Origin: Deltaproteobacteria bacterium
Lineage (GTDB): Bacteria > Desulfobacterota > Binatia > HRBIN30 > CADEER01
Assembly: GCA_029262455.1 (NCBI GenBank)
Contig: JAJCZJ010000088.1
Span: 1 to 64,000, forward strand
Direction of reading: 5' to 3'
Length of the DNA stretch: 64,000 nt
How positions within the stretch are numbered: position 1 is the first letter of the stretch; each line of letters opens with the position of its first letter. The position numbers were made by a program, and so were the translations under genes. Under the pieces are notes generated by a model. It saw only the letters and a program-made list of their open reading frames with translations, made no database searches and was not told the DNA's origin. Below, piece by piece: positions 1 through 8,465 of the stretch.

Positions 1-545
1 CTGCCCACTTCTCCCCCTGTCAACGCTTCGCTGCGACCTCTCAGTCGCCAACGCATGACTCGGGGCCGATGCGGTTCGCTATTCCTTCATCGTACGGATC
101 TTTCATCCGCTTCTCCTTGCCGATTTTAATCGGCGCTTTCAAGGCGAGGCTCCTCTCCCTCCCCGGGACACGGCTGTACGCGGCTCGGCAGCGCCTCTCC
201 CTCCCGCGACACGGCTGTACGCGGCTCGGCAGCGCCTCTCCCTCCCGCGACACGGCTGTACGCGGCTCGGCGGCGCCTCTCCCCTCCCGGGACTCGGCTG
301 TACGCGGCTCGGCGGCGCCTCTCCCTCCCGCGACTCGGCTGTACGCGGCTCGGCGGCGCCTCTCCCTCCCGCGACTCGGCTGTACGCGGCTCGGCGGCTC
401 CTCTCCCTCCCGCGACTCGGCTGTACGCGGCTCGGCAGCGCCTCTCCCTCCCGCGACTCAGCTGCCAAATCGGATTGCTTGCGCCGAGAATCGGTTCGAC
501 TATTGTCGCGCCCGCAATGAGCGACCTCCTTATGAGCGACTACCA
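1..545. other. Left-end non-coding region with repeat array
   Basis: No gene is supported here. The long open frame that runs into the monooxygenase is an artefact of the GC-rich repeat, whose 41-bp period is not a multiple of three. A perfect hairpin (GCCGATT-TT-AATCGGC, 119-134) followed by a short T-rich stretch may terminate a gene left of the window. The tandem array starts about 10 bases later. The last 80 bases before the monooxygenase carry no obvious promoter or strong ribosome binding site. Confidence 0.6.
144..462. repeat. 41-bp tandem repeat array, about 7 copies
   Basis: Units begin CGGCTGTACG at 171, 212, 253, 295, 336, 377 and 418, a period of 41 bp with one 42-bp unit where an extra C is inserted. 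A degenerate start of an eighth copy lies at 459 and a truncated one before 171. Units differ at a few fixed sites (GGCAGCG/GGCGGCG, CGACA/CGACT, CGCG/CGGG), so copies have diverged or been shuffled. The array has no unique spacers and is not a CRISPR. Related single copies occur at 59441-59476 and, inverted, 59737-59768. Confidence 0.9.
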
Positions 546-1514
546 ATGGTAAACATTTCGCTGCGATACGATCTCCGGCTCCCCCCCTTTGCTCCAGGAA
601 CACACGGCGAGCGCTACCGGGCCTGCCTCGAGCAGAGCGTGTGGGGCGATGGCCTCGGGGTCGGCACCGTCACCCTGTGCGAACATCACGGGATTGACGA
701 CGGCTTCATGTCGGCGCCGCTGACGGTTGCCGCAGCCGTGGCCGGCATGACCAAGCATATCCGGCTCACTGTCGCCGCCGCCCTTGTCACCCTCCACGAT
801 CCGATTCGCTTCGCCGAGCAGTGCGCGGCAATCCAACTGATCAGCAACAACCGACTGCTGCTCGTCGCCGGCATGGGGTACCGCCAGGAAGAGTTCGATA
901 TGGCGGGAGTCAATCGAAAGAAACGCGGAACGATCCTCGAGGAGAACGTCTTGGCCATGCTCAAGGCCTGGACCGGAGAACCGTTCGAGTACAACGGACG
1001 AACGGTCGTCGCCACACCGCGCCCGGAACAACCGCCCATGGTTTTCATTGGCGGCTCGACGCCGCGAGCCGCCCGACGCGCCGCCAAGCTCGGACTCGGC
1101 TTCTTCCCTTCGATCGACGATCCCGAGTTGTTCGAGATCTACCGCTCCGAATGTGAGGCGCGCGGCATTCCGGCCGGCGCAACGGTTGTACCCGGCGGGC
1201 CCGGATTCGTCCACGTCTCAAACGACCCGGAACGAGATTGGCAGCGCATCATGCCTTACGCCCTGCACGAGGCAAAAAGCTACGATTCGTGGCAAGTCGC
1301 CGGCCAGCGCTCGACCGTGCACGTTGACGCCAAGACCCGAGAAGAACTCCGCGCCAACGGCAGCTACCGGGTCGTCACACCCAAGGAGTGCATCGAGCTG
1401 GCTCGGCAGGATGGTCGGCTGACCCTACACCCACTCATGGGAGGCCTACCGCCGGAAATCGGCTGGGAGGGCCTCCGCCTCTTCGAAAAAGAGGTCAGGC
1501 CCCACCTGAGCTAA
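546..1514 (+). CDS. LLM-class (luciferase-like) flavin/F420-dependent oxidoreductase
   Basis: A TIM-barrel monooxygenase or dehydrogenase of about 322 residues, using FMN or F420, for which no substrate can be read. The N-terminus MVNISLRYDLRLPPF and the TLCEHHG motif near residue 45 are typical of the family. The conserved VAGMGYRQEEF segment (residues about 108-118) and IGGSTPRAARRAAKLG (about 168-183), which binds cofactor phosphate in relatives, follow. Family length is normal. The open frame extends upstream through the 41-bp repeat, but homology starts at the ATG at 546, so I place the start there although no good Shine-Dalgarno sequence precedes it. The gene stands alone, convergent with the Cys-rich protein gene, and the two overlap by 4 bases at 1511-1514. 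Confidence 0.88.
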   Translation: MVNISLRYDLRLPPFAPGTHGERYRACLEQSVWGDGLGVGTVTLCEHHGIDDGFMSAPLTVAAAVAGMTKHIRLTVAAALVTLHDPIRFAEQCAAIQLISNNRLLLVAGMGYRQEEFDMAGVNRKKRGTILEENVLAMLKAWTGEPFEYNGRTVVATPRPEQPPMVFIGGSTPRAARRAAKLGLGFFPSIDDPELFEIYRSECEARGIPAGATVVPGGPGFVHVSNDPERDWQRIMPYALHEAKSYDSWQVAGQRSTVHVDAKTREELRANGSYRVVTPKECIELARQDGRLTLHPLMGGLPPEIGWEGLRLFEKEVRPHLS

Positions 1515-2194
1515 TCGACAGCCGGAACGCCGGCGCCGCGGCGCCGTGTCACGACGAAGGCACCGAGCCCGGCCAACACAACAACGAGAGCAACGAGCCC
1601 GAGATTCGAAGCTGCGGGAGCCATCGCGCCCTCGCGACACGTCCCCTCAAAGCCCGGCTGCGAACACGATTGCGTCGCACCGTCGCAAGCGGAATTGCAG
1701 CAAGTCCCTTCCACACAGTTTCCGCTCGCGCACTCACTCGGCAACGCGCAGGTGCCCCCATCCGGCCGATTCGGGACGCACGACCCGAGAATCGAATACG
1801 AGGTCGTAGCCTTGGTCCGATTGGCGACGTCGCAAATCGAATCCGCGAAGAAGTTCCCGCCCTTCATTAGGCAGCCGATCTGCGTGACATTCTCATCACA
1901 AGTCTGCAGAACGAAACACTCGGCTTCGTTCAACCCGGCACAATCTGGGGGATCAGATTCACAGCACCCAGGTTCAGGCTGCACACAGGCCGTACTGTTC
2001 GCGCCGCCACAAACCATATTGTCCGTGAAGTCGCCGATACAATCGAACCCCAGGACAACGTTGCAACCGGACTCGTTCAAACAGCACCCGTACGACGAAG
2101 GAGAGCTGTGGGCAGGGACCAGGGACCACAACGAAAAAACGACTGAAAGTGCTGCGACAACACTCAATAACGTACGACCACTCTGATCCTTCAT
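1511..2194 (-). CDS. Secreted Cys-rich protein with C-terminal membrane-sorting tail
   Basis: This 227-residue protein has an N-terminal signal peptide (residues 1-30, ending near PAHSSPSSYG) and about 20 cysteines. The segment GTCALPSECASGNCVEGTCC matches the Cys-rich module of many myxobacterial surface proteins. The C-terminus reads MAPAAS, then a hydrophobic stretch of about 20 residues, then RRRGAG, the plan of exosortase or rhombosortase-type CTERM anchors. The same MAPAAS hexapeptide precedes the hydrophobic tail of the protein at 48431-49246. The likely location is the cell surface or outer membrane, possibly after cleavage. No enzymatic domain is visible and the function is unknown. 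Confidence 0.7.
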   Translation of the reverse strand: MKDQSGRTLLSVVAALSVVFSLWSLVPAHSSPSSYGCCLNESGCNVVLGFDCIGDFTDNMVCGGANSTACVQPEPGCCESDPPDCAGLNEAECFVLQTCDENVTQIGCLMKGGNFFADSICDVANRTKATTSYSILGSCVPNRPDGGTCALPSECASGNCVEGTCCNSACDGATQSCSQPGFEGTCREGAMAPAASNLGLVALVVVLAGLGAFVVTRRRGAGVPAVD

Positions 2195-2303
2195 CGCCTA
2201 CCCCTCCTCGGAGCTGCCAGGGTGAGAAATTGCTCTCGGCTGCTCGACCGCGGCAGTCTTCCGCATCGACCGTCCGGGGTCAAGCACCTAAGTGCCTGTT
2301 GAA

Positions 2304-3254
2304 TCAGGGCTTTCGGCGGCCGTGTTTGCGACCCGTCGGCCCGCGCGCCTTGATCGCCGCGGTCGTACGCGGGCGCGGCGGTTTCTTGGACTCCTGGACC
2401 TTCGGCCGCTTTGCCTTGGGACCACTGCCGTAGTCTCCGAAAGGGTCATCGCGTTCCCGCACCGCCTCGCGGAATCCCACATCCTCGGCCCGAGAGACGA
2501 AATCGAGGCCCTCCTGGGTGTGGCGCGCGATGCCGTCGAAAAGGGTCCCGAGCTGCCGGCTCGAAGCAAAACCCATGTTTTCCGCCGTTTGATTGCAAAG
2601 TAGCTTGAGCATCACCAACTGGCTGGTCGGCACCTGGGCCATCCGGGCCGCCAGACTCATGGCGTGATCCTGCAGTTCGTCGTCCGGCACGTACTCGTGA
2701 ATCAAGCCGATCTCGGCGGCGCGGGGCGCCGGAATCTCATCGCCCGTGAGCAGGTATCGCTTGGCGTTCTCGAGCCCCATTCGGTAGACCCACATCGCTG
2801 TCGTCGGCGTCCCCCATACCCGCGACGGCGGATATCCAAACGACGCCCCCTCACCAGCGACGATGATATCGGCGCAAAGCACCATGTCGGTGCCGCCGCC
2901 GATGCACCAGCCCTGAACAGCCGCGATTGTCGGTTTCTGCGCGTACCAGAGCTTCATGTACGTATCGACGAAGCGGCCGATCATGCGCATGTCCGAGACC
3001 GAGTCCCAAACCCGCGCCCCCCGACCGGATTCGCGTGCCTGCGCCGTCGTCGACCAGTCCAAACCGTACCCCGCACAAAACGCGCGACCCTCCGCCCGAA
3101 GGAGAATGACGTGCGCCTCGCGGCACTCGTCGGCTGCGTCGATCGCCGCTGCCAACTCGTCGCGCAGCTCCGGCGTGATGGTGTTGTACTCTTCTGCACG
3201 CGCAAGGGTGATGACAAACACACCGTCGACGACCTCAGTTCGCAGTGTCTTCAC
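2304..3254 (-). CDS. Enoyl-CoA hydratase/isomerase (crotonase) family protein with basic C-terminal tail
   Basis: A crotonase-fold acyl-CoA enzyme of 316 residues. The oxyanion-hole segments RAFCAGYGLDW (residues about 57-67) and GWCIGGGTDMVLCADI (about 114-129) are intact. The FGYPPSRVWG segment, where hydratases normally have a catalytic Glu in a PE motif, lacks that Glu, so this is probably not a classical hydratase. It may be an isomerase, hydrolase or decarboxylase type. The last 45 residues, rich in K, R and P, lie beyond the normal fold, and the first two thirds are a standard crotonase. It is probably a single-gene unit; the neighbour at 3318 is on the same strand. Confidence 0.85.
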   Translation of the reverse strand: MKTLRTEVVDGVFVITLARAEEYNTITPELRDELAAAIDAADECREAHVILLRAEGRAFCAGYGLDWSTTAQARESGRGARVWDSVSDMRMIGRFVDTYMKLWYAQKPTIAAVQGWCIGGGTDMVLCADIIVAGEGASFGYPPSRVWGTPTTAMWVYRMGLENAKRYLLTGDEIPAPRAAEIGLIHEYVPDDELQDHAMSLAARMAQVPTSQLVMLKLLCNQTAENMGFASSRQLGTLFDGIARHTQEGLDFVSRAEDVGFREAVRERDDPFGDYGSGPKAKRPKVQESKKPPRPRTTAAIKARGPTGRKHGRRKP

Positions 3255-3317
3255 GACTCTCGCATCTCCTCACTAGAACAATTTCAACTGCGCTCCCGGA
3301 CCGGGATCGACCGACTG

Positions 3318-4280
3318 CTATTGAGTCGGTAACGATTGCAGGAACCTCTCGATACAACGGTCATGCCACGGAACCCGGCTCTGCCGGCCATGAAAGCCTA
3401 CGTGACCACCGGCTGGCGACAACAACGGCACCAGGTTTGGATTCGACGACCAGTCGAACCGTTCGTAGGAGTCGCCCGGGATCCACGGGTCGTCGAGCGA
3501 GTGAATGACCAACGTCCGGACCCCCACGTCGGGCAAGAAACGCAACGACATATTGCGAGAGTAGTAGTCTTCTGCATCGGTAAACCCGTTGCGCGGCGCG
3601 ACGAAATTCTGGTCGAACTCGTAAATCGTTTTGGCCTGAACAACCGCGTTGCGCTCGGACGGTGTCAACACGGCTGATTCGCGAAGGCTCTCCGCACGAA
3701 TTTGGCCCAGCAAATAGCCATGGTACAAACGGTTTCGAGGCGCGAGAATTCTATGACAAGCCGCCTCCAGGTCGAGTGGCGCCGACACGCTGACGGCGCC
3801 GAGCAACGGCAGCTCTCGGCCGTATTCAGCAAGGCACTTGAGTAGCATATTCCCACCAAGCGAATAGCCGATCGGCAGAAAGCTTGCGGCGATGCCCTCG
3901 TCAATCAGCTGCTTGAAGACGCCCAACAGGTCGGCACTTCGACCGGCGTGATACTGCAACCTACACGTAGCGCCAGAGGCACCCGCACCGCGTAAGTTGA
4001 GCCGCAACACCCTCCTGCCTAGTGATAAGAGATGCGAAGCAGTGGCGCGCACATAGTCGCTATCCTCGCAGCCACCCAACCCATGCACCAGAACCACGAG
4101 CTCGTCACCGCTTTCGCCGTGCAACGAGGCGGAAAGCTGGTCGCCGGTGCCGTCGGCCATCGGGATCATGAGCCGTTTCCCGGGCGGTAGTGCAACGGAG
4201 CGCGGCCGGACCTTGTTGCGCAGAGTCTGAAGATCCGGTCCCCACCACGGCAGCCGCGGTTCGAAGGTAGGAAAGTCCAT
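3318..4280 (-). CDS. YheT-family alpha/beta-hydrolase
   Basis: Predicted esterase of the YheT family (about 320 residues), a group that acts on small esters or lipids. The start MDFPTFEPRLPWWGPDLQT is typical; a longer frame to 4436 begins at TTG and overlaps the divergent hydrolase, so I reject it. Signature elements are HGLGG (oxyanion region), the nucleophile elbow IGYSLGGNM, the late SLDDPWIP segment with the acid Asp, and GGHVGF with the catalytic His near the end. The gene lies between the crotonase and a divergent alpha/beta-hydrolase gene and may be co-transcribed with the crotonase (63-base gap). Confidence 0.85.
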   Translation of the reverse strand: MDFPTFEPRLPWWGPDLQTLRNKVRPRSVALPPGKRLMIPMADGTGDQLSASLHGESGDELVVLVHGLGGCEDSDYVRATASHLLSLGRRVLRLNLRGAGASGATCRLQYHAGRSADLLGVFKQLIDEGIAASFLPIGYSLGGNMLLKCLAEYGRELPLLGAVSVSAPLDLEAACHRILAPRNRLYHGYLLGQIRAESLRESAVLTPSERNAVVQAKTIYEFDQNFVAPRNGFTDAEDYYSRNMSLRFLPDVGVRTLVIHSLDDPWIPGDSYERFDWSSNPNLVPLLSPAGGHVGFHGRQSRVPWHDRCIERFLQSLPTQ

Positions 4281-4418
4281 CACGATGCATACTATGCCAG
4301 TCCGCAAGTTCATGCGTAAGGCAGGTTCACCGGGCCCTGCCATGCCTCGATTTCGGGCCCGGTTTGTGGTCAGGCTTGGGATTGATCTGTTCCATCCCAA
4401 GCCTGCCGACGACCAGCC

Positions 4419-5267
4419 ATGCAGAACGAACCGCAAAGACGAGACTTTTCTTCCGCAGACGGCCTCAAGCTCGTCGCCGACGTCTGGGGCCCTCCCGGCG
4501 GCAGGCCTGTGCTCCTACAACACGGTGGCGGTCAGACCCGCTACGCCTGGGGCAACACAGCAAAACAACTCGCCGAGGCCGGTTGGCTCGCAATTTCGCT
4601 GGACTTGAGAGGGCACGGAGACAGCGACTGGGACCCCGGCGAAGACTACAGTCTCGAGACCTACGCCCGCGACACCGCTTCTGTCGTATCGCAAATCGGC
4701 CAACCTCCGATACTCGTTGGAGCCTCACTAGGTGGACTCGCCGCGCTCCGCGCTCTCGACTTGGCCGAGGGATCGCCGTTTGCAGCACTCGTCCTCGTCG
4801 ATGTCACTCCGACTCTCAACAAAGCAGGCGCCGACAACATCATTCGCTTCATGGGGGCCAACATGGCCGATGGTTTCGCAACCCTAGAAGACGTTGCCGA
4901 CTCAATCGCCGAGTACTTGCCGCACCGCAAGCGCCCGACAAACCTGGACGGCTTGAAAAAGAACCTTCGCCTGGGCGACGATGGACGTTACCGCTGGCAC
5001 TGGGATCCAGCCTTCGTCACGTCGCGGCGCCGCGTCACCGGAGATCAGAACAACCCGTTGATCGAGGCCAGCCGCAGAATGCGAATCCCCGCATTGCTCG
5101 TACGCGGCCGGATGAGCGATCTCGTCACCATGGAAAACGCGAGAGAGTTTCTCGATCTCGTCCCGCACGCAAAGTTTGTCGATGTCTCAGGGGCGGGGCA
5201 TATGGTGGCCGGGGACCGCAACGACGCCTTCACCGACGCGGTCGTCGAATTTCTGGGCGAACTCTGA
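4419..5267 (+). CDS. Alpha/beta-fold hydrolase
   Basis: A 282-residue cytosolic alpha/beta-hydrolase. It has the HGGGQTRYAW oxyanion motif (residues about 35-44), LDLRGHGDSDW, the nucleophile elbow GASLGGLAAL, an RGRMSDLV segment holding the acid residue, and the terminal GAGHMVAGD with the catalytic His. The closest general match is the epoxide-hydrolase/haloalkane-dehalogenase-like or peroxidase-like hydrolases; no substrate can be assigned. The start ATG at 4419 leaves 138 bases to the divergent yheT-like gene, enough for two promoters. Confidence 0.85.
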   Translation: MQNEPQRRDFSSADGLKLVADVWGPPGGRPVLLQHGGGQTRYAWGNTAKQLAEAGWLAISLDLRGHGDSDWDPGEDYSLETYARDTASVVSQIGQPPILVGASLGGLAALRALDLAEGSPFAALVLVDVTPTLNKAGADNIIRFMGANMADGFATLEDVADSIAEYLPHRKRPTNLDGLKKNLRLGDDGRYRWHWDPAFVTSRRRVTGDQNNPLIEASRRMRIPALLVRGRMSDLVTMENAREFLDLVPHAKFVDVSGAGHMVAGDRNDAFTDAVVEFLGEL

Positions 5268-5361
5268 GGCGCAGGTCCCGGCTTGCCACGGCGCCTGTGA
5301 CCCGCTAGTCGAAGCTGATTGATCTTCATCGGCGCTTTTGCGCGCATCAACCGAGGTATTC

Positions 5362-5928
5362 ATGGAGAAAGTACAAGCTACGAACCTTCGTCCGGGGATG
5401 GTCGTGACCTTCCAAGACGCGCCGCATCGAGTCATGGCATTCCAACACCGCACACCCGGCAAGGGCAATGCGGTCGTTCAAGCGAAGCTGCGGAACCTGC
5501 GCACCGGAACCCAAACCGAGACGCGCCTCATGTCGACCGAGAGCATGGAGCGCCTCAACGTCGAAGGCCGTCAGATGGAGTACCTCTACGAAGAGGGCAG
5601 CGGGTACATCTTCATGGACTCAGAGAACTACGAGCAGATCACGTTGACTCGTGAGCTGATCGAGACTGAAGTCCCCTGGTTGGAACCCAACATCAAGGTC
5701 GTCGTCCAGTACGTCGCCGAGGAAGCAATGGGGATCGAGCTTCCCAGCACCGTCGACATCGAGATCACTGAAACCGAGCCCCCGATGAAGGGCGCGACGG
5801 CGTCGGCCTCACCGAAGCCCGCCACCCTCGCCAACGGGGTCGTCGTGAAGGTACCCCAATTCATCGAAACCGGCGAAATCGTCCGCGTCGACCCGACCGA
5901 GGGCCGCTATCTCGAGCGCGTCAAGTAG
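5362..5928 (+). CDS. efp: Elongation factor P
   Basis: EF-P binds between the P and E sites of the ribosome and relieves stalling at polyproline stretches. The 188-residue length is normal for the family. Domain I contains HRTPGKGNAVVQ, with the Lys in the loop that is modified in many bacteria. The final domain has the expected GEIVRVDPTEGRYLERVK ending. An upstream in-frame ATG at 5338 would add eight unconserved residues, so I use the ATG at 5362 (MEKVQATNLRPGM). No epmA, epmB or earP gene is nearby to show which modification applies. Confidence 0.96.
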   Translation: MEKVQATNLRPGMVVTFQDAPHRVMAFQHRTPGKGNAVVQAKLRNLRTGTQTETRLMSTESMERLNVEGRQMEYLYEEGSGYIFMDSENYEQITLTRELIETEVPWLEPNIKVVVQYVAEEAMGIELPSTVDIEITETEPPMKGATASASPKPATLANGVVVKVPQFIETGEIVRVDPTEGRYLERVK

Positions 5929-6077
5929 CAACCTACGCTTTCACGACCGAAAATTCGCACCATCGTCGAATTTGTCCCGCGCATCTCGCGGAAGCAATTT
6001 ACTAGACACGCCCAGCGCGATATCTTTCCGCGGCACCCCGCTTTTCTCGGTGGCCTATCAGGGGAGATGAAGCGCTC

Positions 6078-8465
6078 ATGAAGTTTCGGGATGGCGATAC
6101 GATCCAGCGCACCCTTTTCGCCTTTCTCGTCGCTGTTTATGTCGTCGGGGTCGGGATCAACCTTTGGGACAAAGCAACCCGCATGGGCACACCCAACATC
6201 GGCTGGGTGGTCGACGATGGCAACGTCTCACCAACCCGAAGAGATGTCTCGCAGGCTGGACTTCGCGGCGGCGGTCGTCCGCTCACGATCAACGGCGAGC
6301 CATACGAGATCCCCAACGTAGGACTTCCTCCGGCCGTTGCCGGACTCCGAACCCGCAACGGTGACGTCAACCGACTCAGCTTCGAGCGACCGACCGGGGA
6401 AACCGCCGAGATCGATGCCGTCGTAAAGCCTTGGGATTGGCACGATGTGATCTTTACGGAAGGCGCCACCTTTGTTCTCGGCGCCATGTTCTTCGTGGTC
6501 GGCACGATCACGTTCATCCTTCGTCCCTACACCTCGAGCAGCTGGGCCTTGATCAGCATCTGCAGCATGACCGGCGGGCTGATGAGCACATTCCTATTGC
6601 CACTCGTTCTCCGCAACAATCTCGCTACCGTCTATTTTCTGACCCTCGTCGGAATCATCAACGTCGTTTCGATCCACGGCGCACTCGCGTTTCCCGTCAC
6701 ACACCCGCTCTTGAAGCGCTATCCACGCATTCTTTGGGCGGTCTACGCGTTCGGACTGATGCAGTCCGCGTTTTTCCTCACCGCTTGGCAGATGGGATTC
6801 CACGGGCCGTTCGCATGGTCGCGGATCGTCGGCACGGTTTTACTGGCGATCGGCATCGCCATCTTTGTCGGTCGATGCTTTCAGCTGGCTTTCGACGATC
6901 AGCACAGCTTGGTCCGGCAGCGTGCGCGAATCCTGCTGGCAGGTTCGCTCCTTGGCCTGGTCCCGATCGCGATCATCCAGATACTCCAGCAGGGATTCGG
7001 CGTGTTCCCGATCGACAACCGATTCACCTACTGGACCCTGGGAATTTTCTTGGTCGCTCTCGGCCGCGTGACTCTGCGCGAAGAGATGATGAACGCGCGC
7101 ATCGCGGTTCGTCGCGGCATCCTCTACGCCTCGGCGGTTGGGATTCTCACCGGTCTGGCTTGGGTCCTGACCATGGTCAGCCCCTACGCCGTTGCCGCCA
7201 TGCTGTTGCCGCTATTGTATATCTGGCCGCGATTCGTCGAGCGACTCAACCACGTCCTCTACCCGAAACGAGCAAGAGTTCCGGAGATCCTGAGGAAAAT
7301 CGGAGACGAGTTGGCGGAGTCGACCTCCGTCGACATGATCCTCGACAAGCTCGCCGCGGCGCCCACCCGCCTTTGCGACACAACCCGGAGCGTCGCCTTC
7401 GTGGTTCCGGGCGACCACCATCCCGACGAGCACATCCGCGTCAGCGATGGCTCCGTTCTCCCAGAGGGAGCACCGCTAGCCGACGAGGCTCTCGTTCGCA
7501 TCATGACCGCGACGCGGCAAACCATTCCTCGCCCGCAGATCGCCATCCAACCGCAGTTCTCCGAAATCAAAGAGGAATGCTATGCGGGGTTCGATCGGCT
7601 CGGCGCCGAAATCCTCATGCCGATCGTCCAGCACGATCGCGCCGTCGGCGGATTGGCGATCGGACCGCGTCGCACTGGCGACGTGTACGAACGCGCCGAC
7701 TTCGACGCGATCAGATCCGTTGCTCAGCAGGCAGTGCAGTCCATCATCCGCGTCGAGGCAACGGAAAAGTTGCGCGCACGGGAGCTCGAGTTCTCCGATC
7801 TGAAACGCTTCTTTTCGCCACAGGTCATCGACCAGGTCATGGCCCGCGGAGGAGCATCGGAGCTCAAGTCCAAACGCAAGGTCGTCACCGTGTTCTTCGC
7901 CGACCTACGGGGATTCACGAGTTTCTCGGAATCCGTCGAACCAGAGGAAGTTATCTCCACCCTCGCCGAGTACCACGACGCCATGGGTCTGCGGATCGCC
8001 GAATACGACGGCACCCTGGAGCGATTCGCCGGTGATGGATTCATGGTCTTCTTCAACGATCCCGTACAGCAAGACGACCACACCCTGCGCGCTGTTCAGA
8101 TGGCCCTCTCGATGCGGCAGGACATGGACGGTCTCCGGCAGCGGTGGGGGCGCAAAGGCTACGACATCCACGTCGGCATGGGCATCGACACTGGCTACGC
8201 TACCTGCGGATTCATCGGCTACGAAGGTCGCCGCGACTACAGCGTGATCGGCAACGTCACCAATCTCGCCGCTCGGCTGAGCGATGCGGCATCTCCCGGC
8301 GAGATCCTGATCACGCCACGCGTTCGCGGCAAGCTGCGCAACGGCGACAAGGCGGAGTCGATTGGAGAACTCGACCTCAAGGGATTTACACACGCGCAAC
8401 CCGTGTTTCGACTAACCGGCAATCACAGTTCCAAGCCGGGCAACCAAGGGGCACCTCGCCCATGA
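6078..8465 (+). CDS. Membrane-bound class III adenylate/guanylate cyclase with GAF-like domain
   Basis: Makes cyclic nucleotide in response to an unknown signal. Of 795 residues, the first segment (about 13-30) is membrane-spanning, followed by a PDZ-like extracytoplasmic domain (about 45-115) and a block of seven or so hydrophobic helices (about 128-375). A GAF-like region (about 400-570) precedes the cyclase domain (about 595-785). Metal-binding aspartates are visible in VFFADLRGF and FAGDGFMVFF. DYSVIGNVTNLAARL carries the Asp usual for adenine selection and the transition-state Asn. The position commonly Lys before FAGD is Arg (LERF). A ggggag ribosome binding site precedes 6078. The stop overlaps the next gene by 4 bases, so the two are co-translated. 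Confidence 0.9.
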   Translation: MKFRDGDTIQRTLFAFLVAVYVVGVGINLWDKATRMGTPNIGWVVDDGNVSPTRRDVSQAGLRGGGRPLTINGEPYEIPNVGLPPAVAGLRTRNGDVNRLSFERPTGETAEIDAVVKPWDWHDVIFTEGATFVLGAMFFVVGTITFILRPYTSSSWALISICSMTGGLMSTFLLPLVLRNNLATVYFLTLVGIINVVSIHGALAFPVTHPLLKRYPRILWAVYAFGLMQSAFFLTAWQMGFHGPFAWSRIVGTVLLAIGIAIFVGRCFQLAFDDQHSLVRQRARILLAGSLLGLVPIAIIQILQQGFGVFPIDNRFTYWTLGIFLVALGRVTLREEMMNARIAVRRGILYASAVGILTGLAWVLTMVSPYAVAAMLLPLLYIWPRFVERLNHVLYPKRARVPEILRKIGDELAESTSVDMILDKLAAAPTRLCDTTRSVAFVVPGDHHPDEHIRVSDGSVLPEGAPLADEALVRIMTATRQTIPRPQIAIQPQFSEIKEECYAGFDRLGAEILMPIVQHDRAVGGLAIGPRRTGDVYERADFDAIRSVAQQAVQSIIRVEATEKLRARELEFSDLKRFFSPQVIDQVMARGGASELKSKRKVVTVFFADLRGFTSFSESVEPEEVISTLAEYHDAMGLRIAEYDGTLERFAGDGFMVFFNDPVQQDDHTLRAVQMALSMRQDMDGLRQRWGRKGYDIHVGMGIDTGYATCGFIGYEGRRDYSVIGNVTNLAARLSDAASPGEILITPRVRGKLRNGDKAESIGELDLKGFTHAQPVFRLTGNHSSKPGNQGAPRP

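Noticed and set aside
144-462. CRISPR array
   Set aside because: Repeats are contiguous without unique spacers and there are no cas genes in the window.
69-545. Upstream extension of the monooxygenase frame
   Set aside because: It reads through the 41-bp repeat, whose period is not a multiple of three, and has no family resemblance; the protein homology starts at 546.
139-603. Opposite-strand open frame of about 154 codons over the repeats
   Set aside because: Low-complexity Arg/Ser/Ala text from the GC-rich repeat, no start site or family match.
8144-8461. Longer start for the exported hydrolase
   Set aside because: It overlaps the cyclase gene in another frame and would bury the signal peptide.
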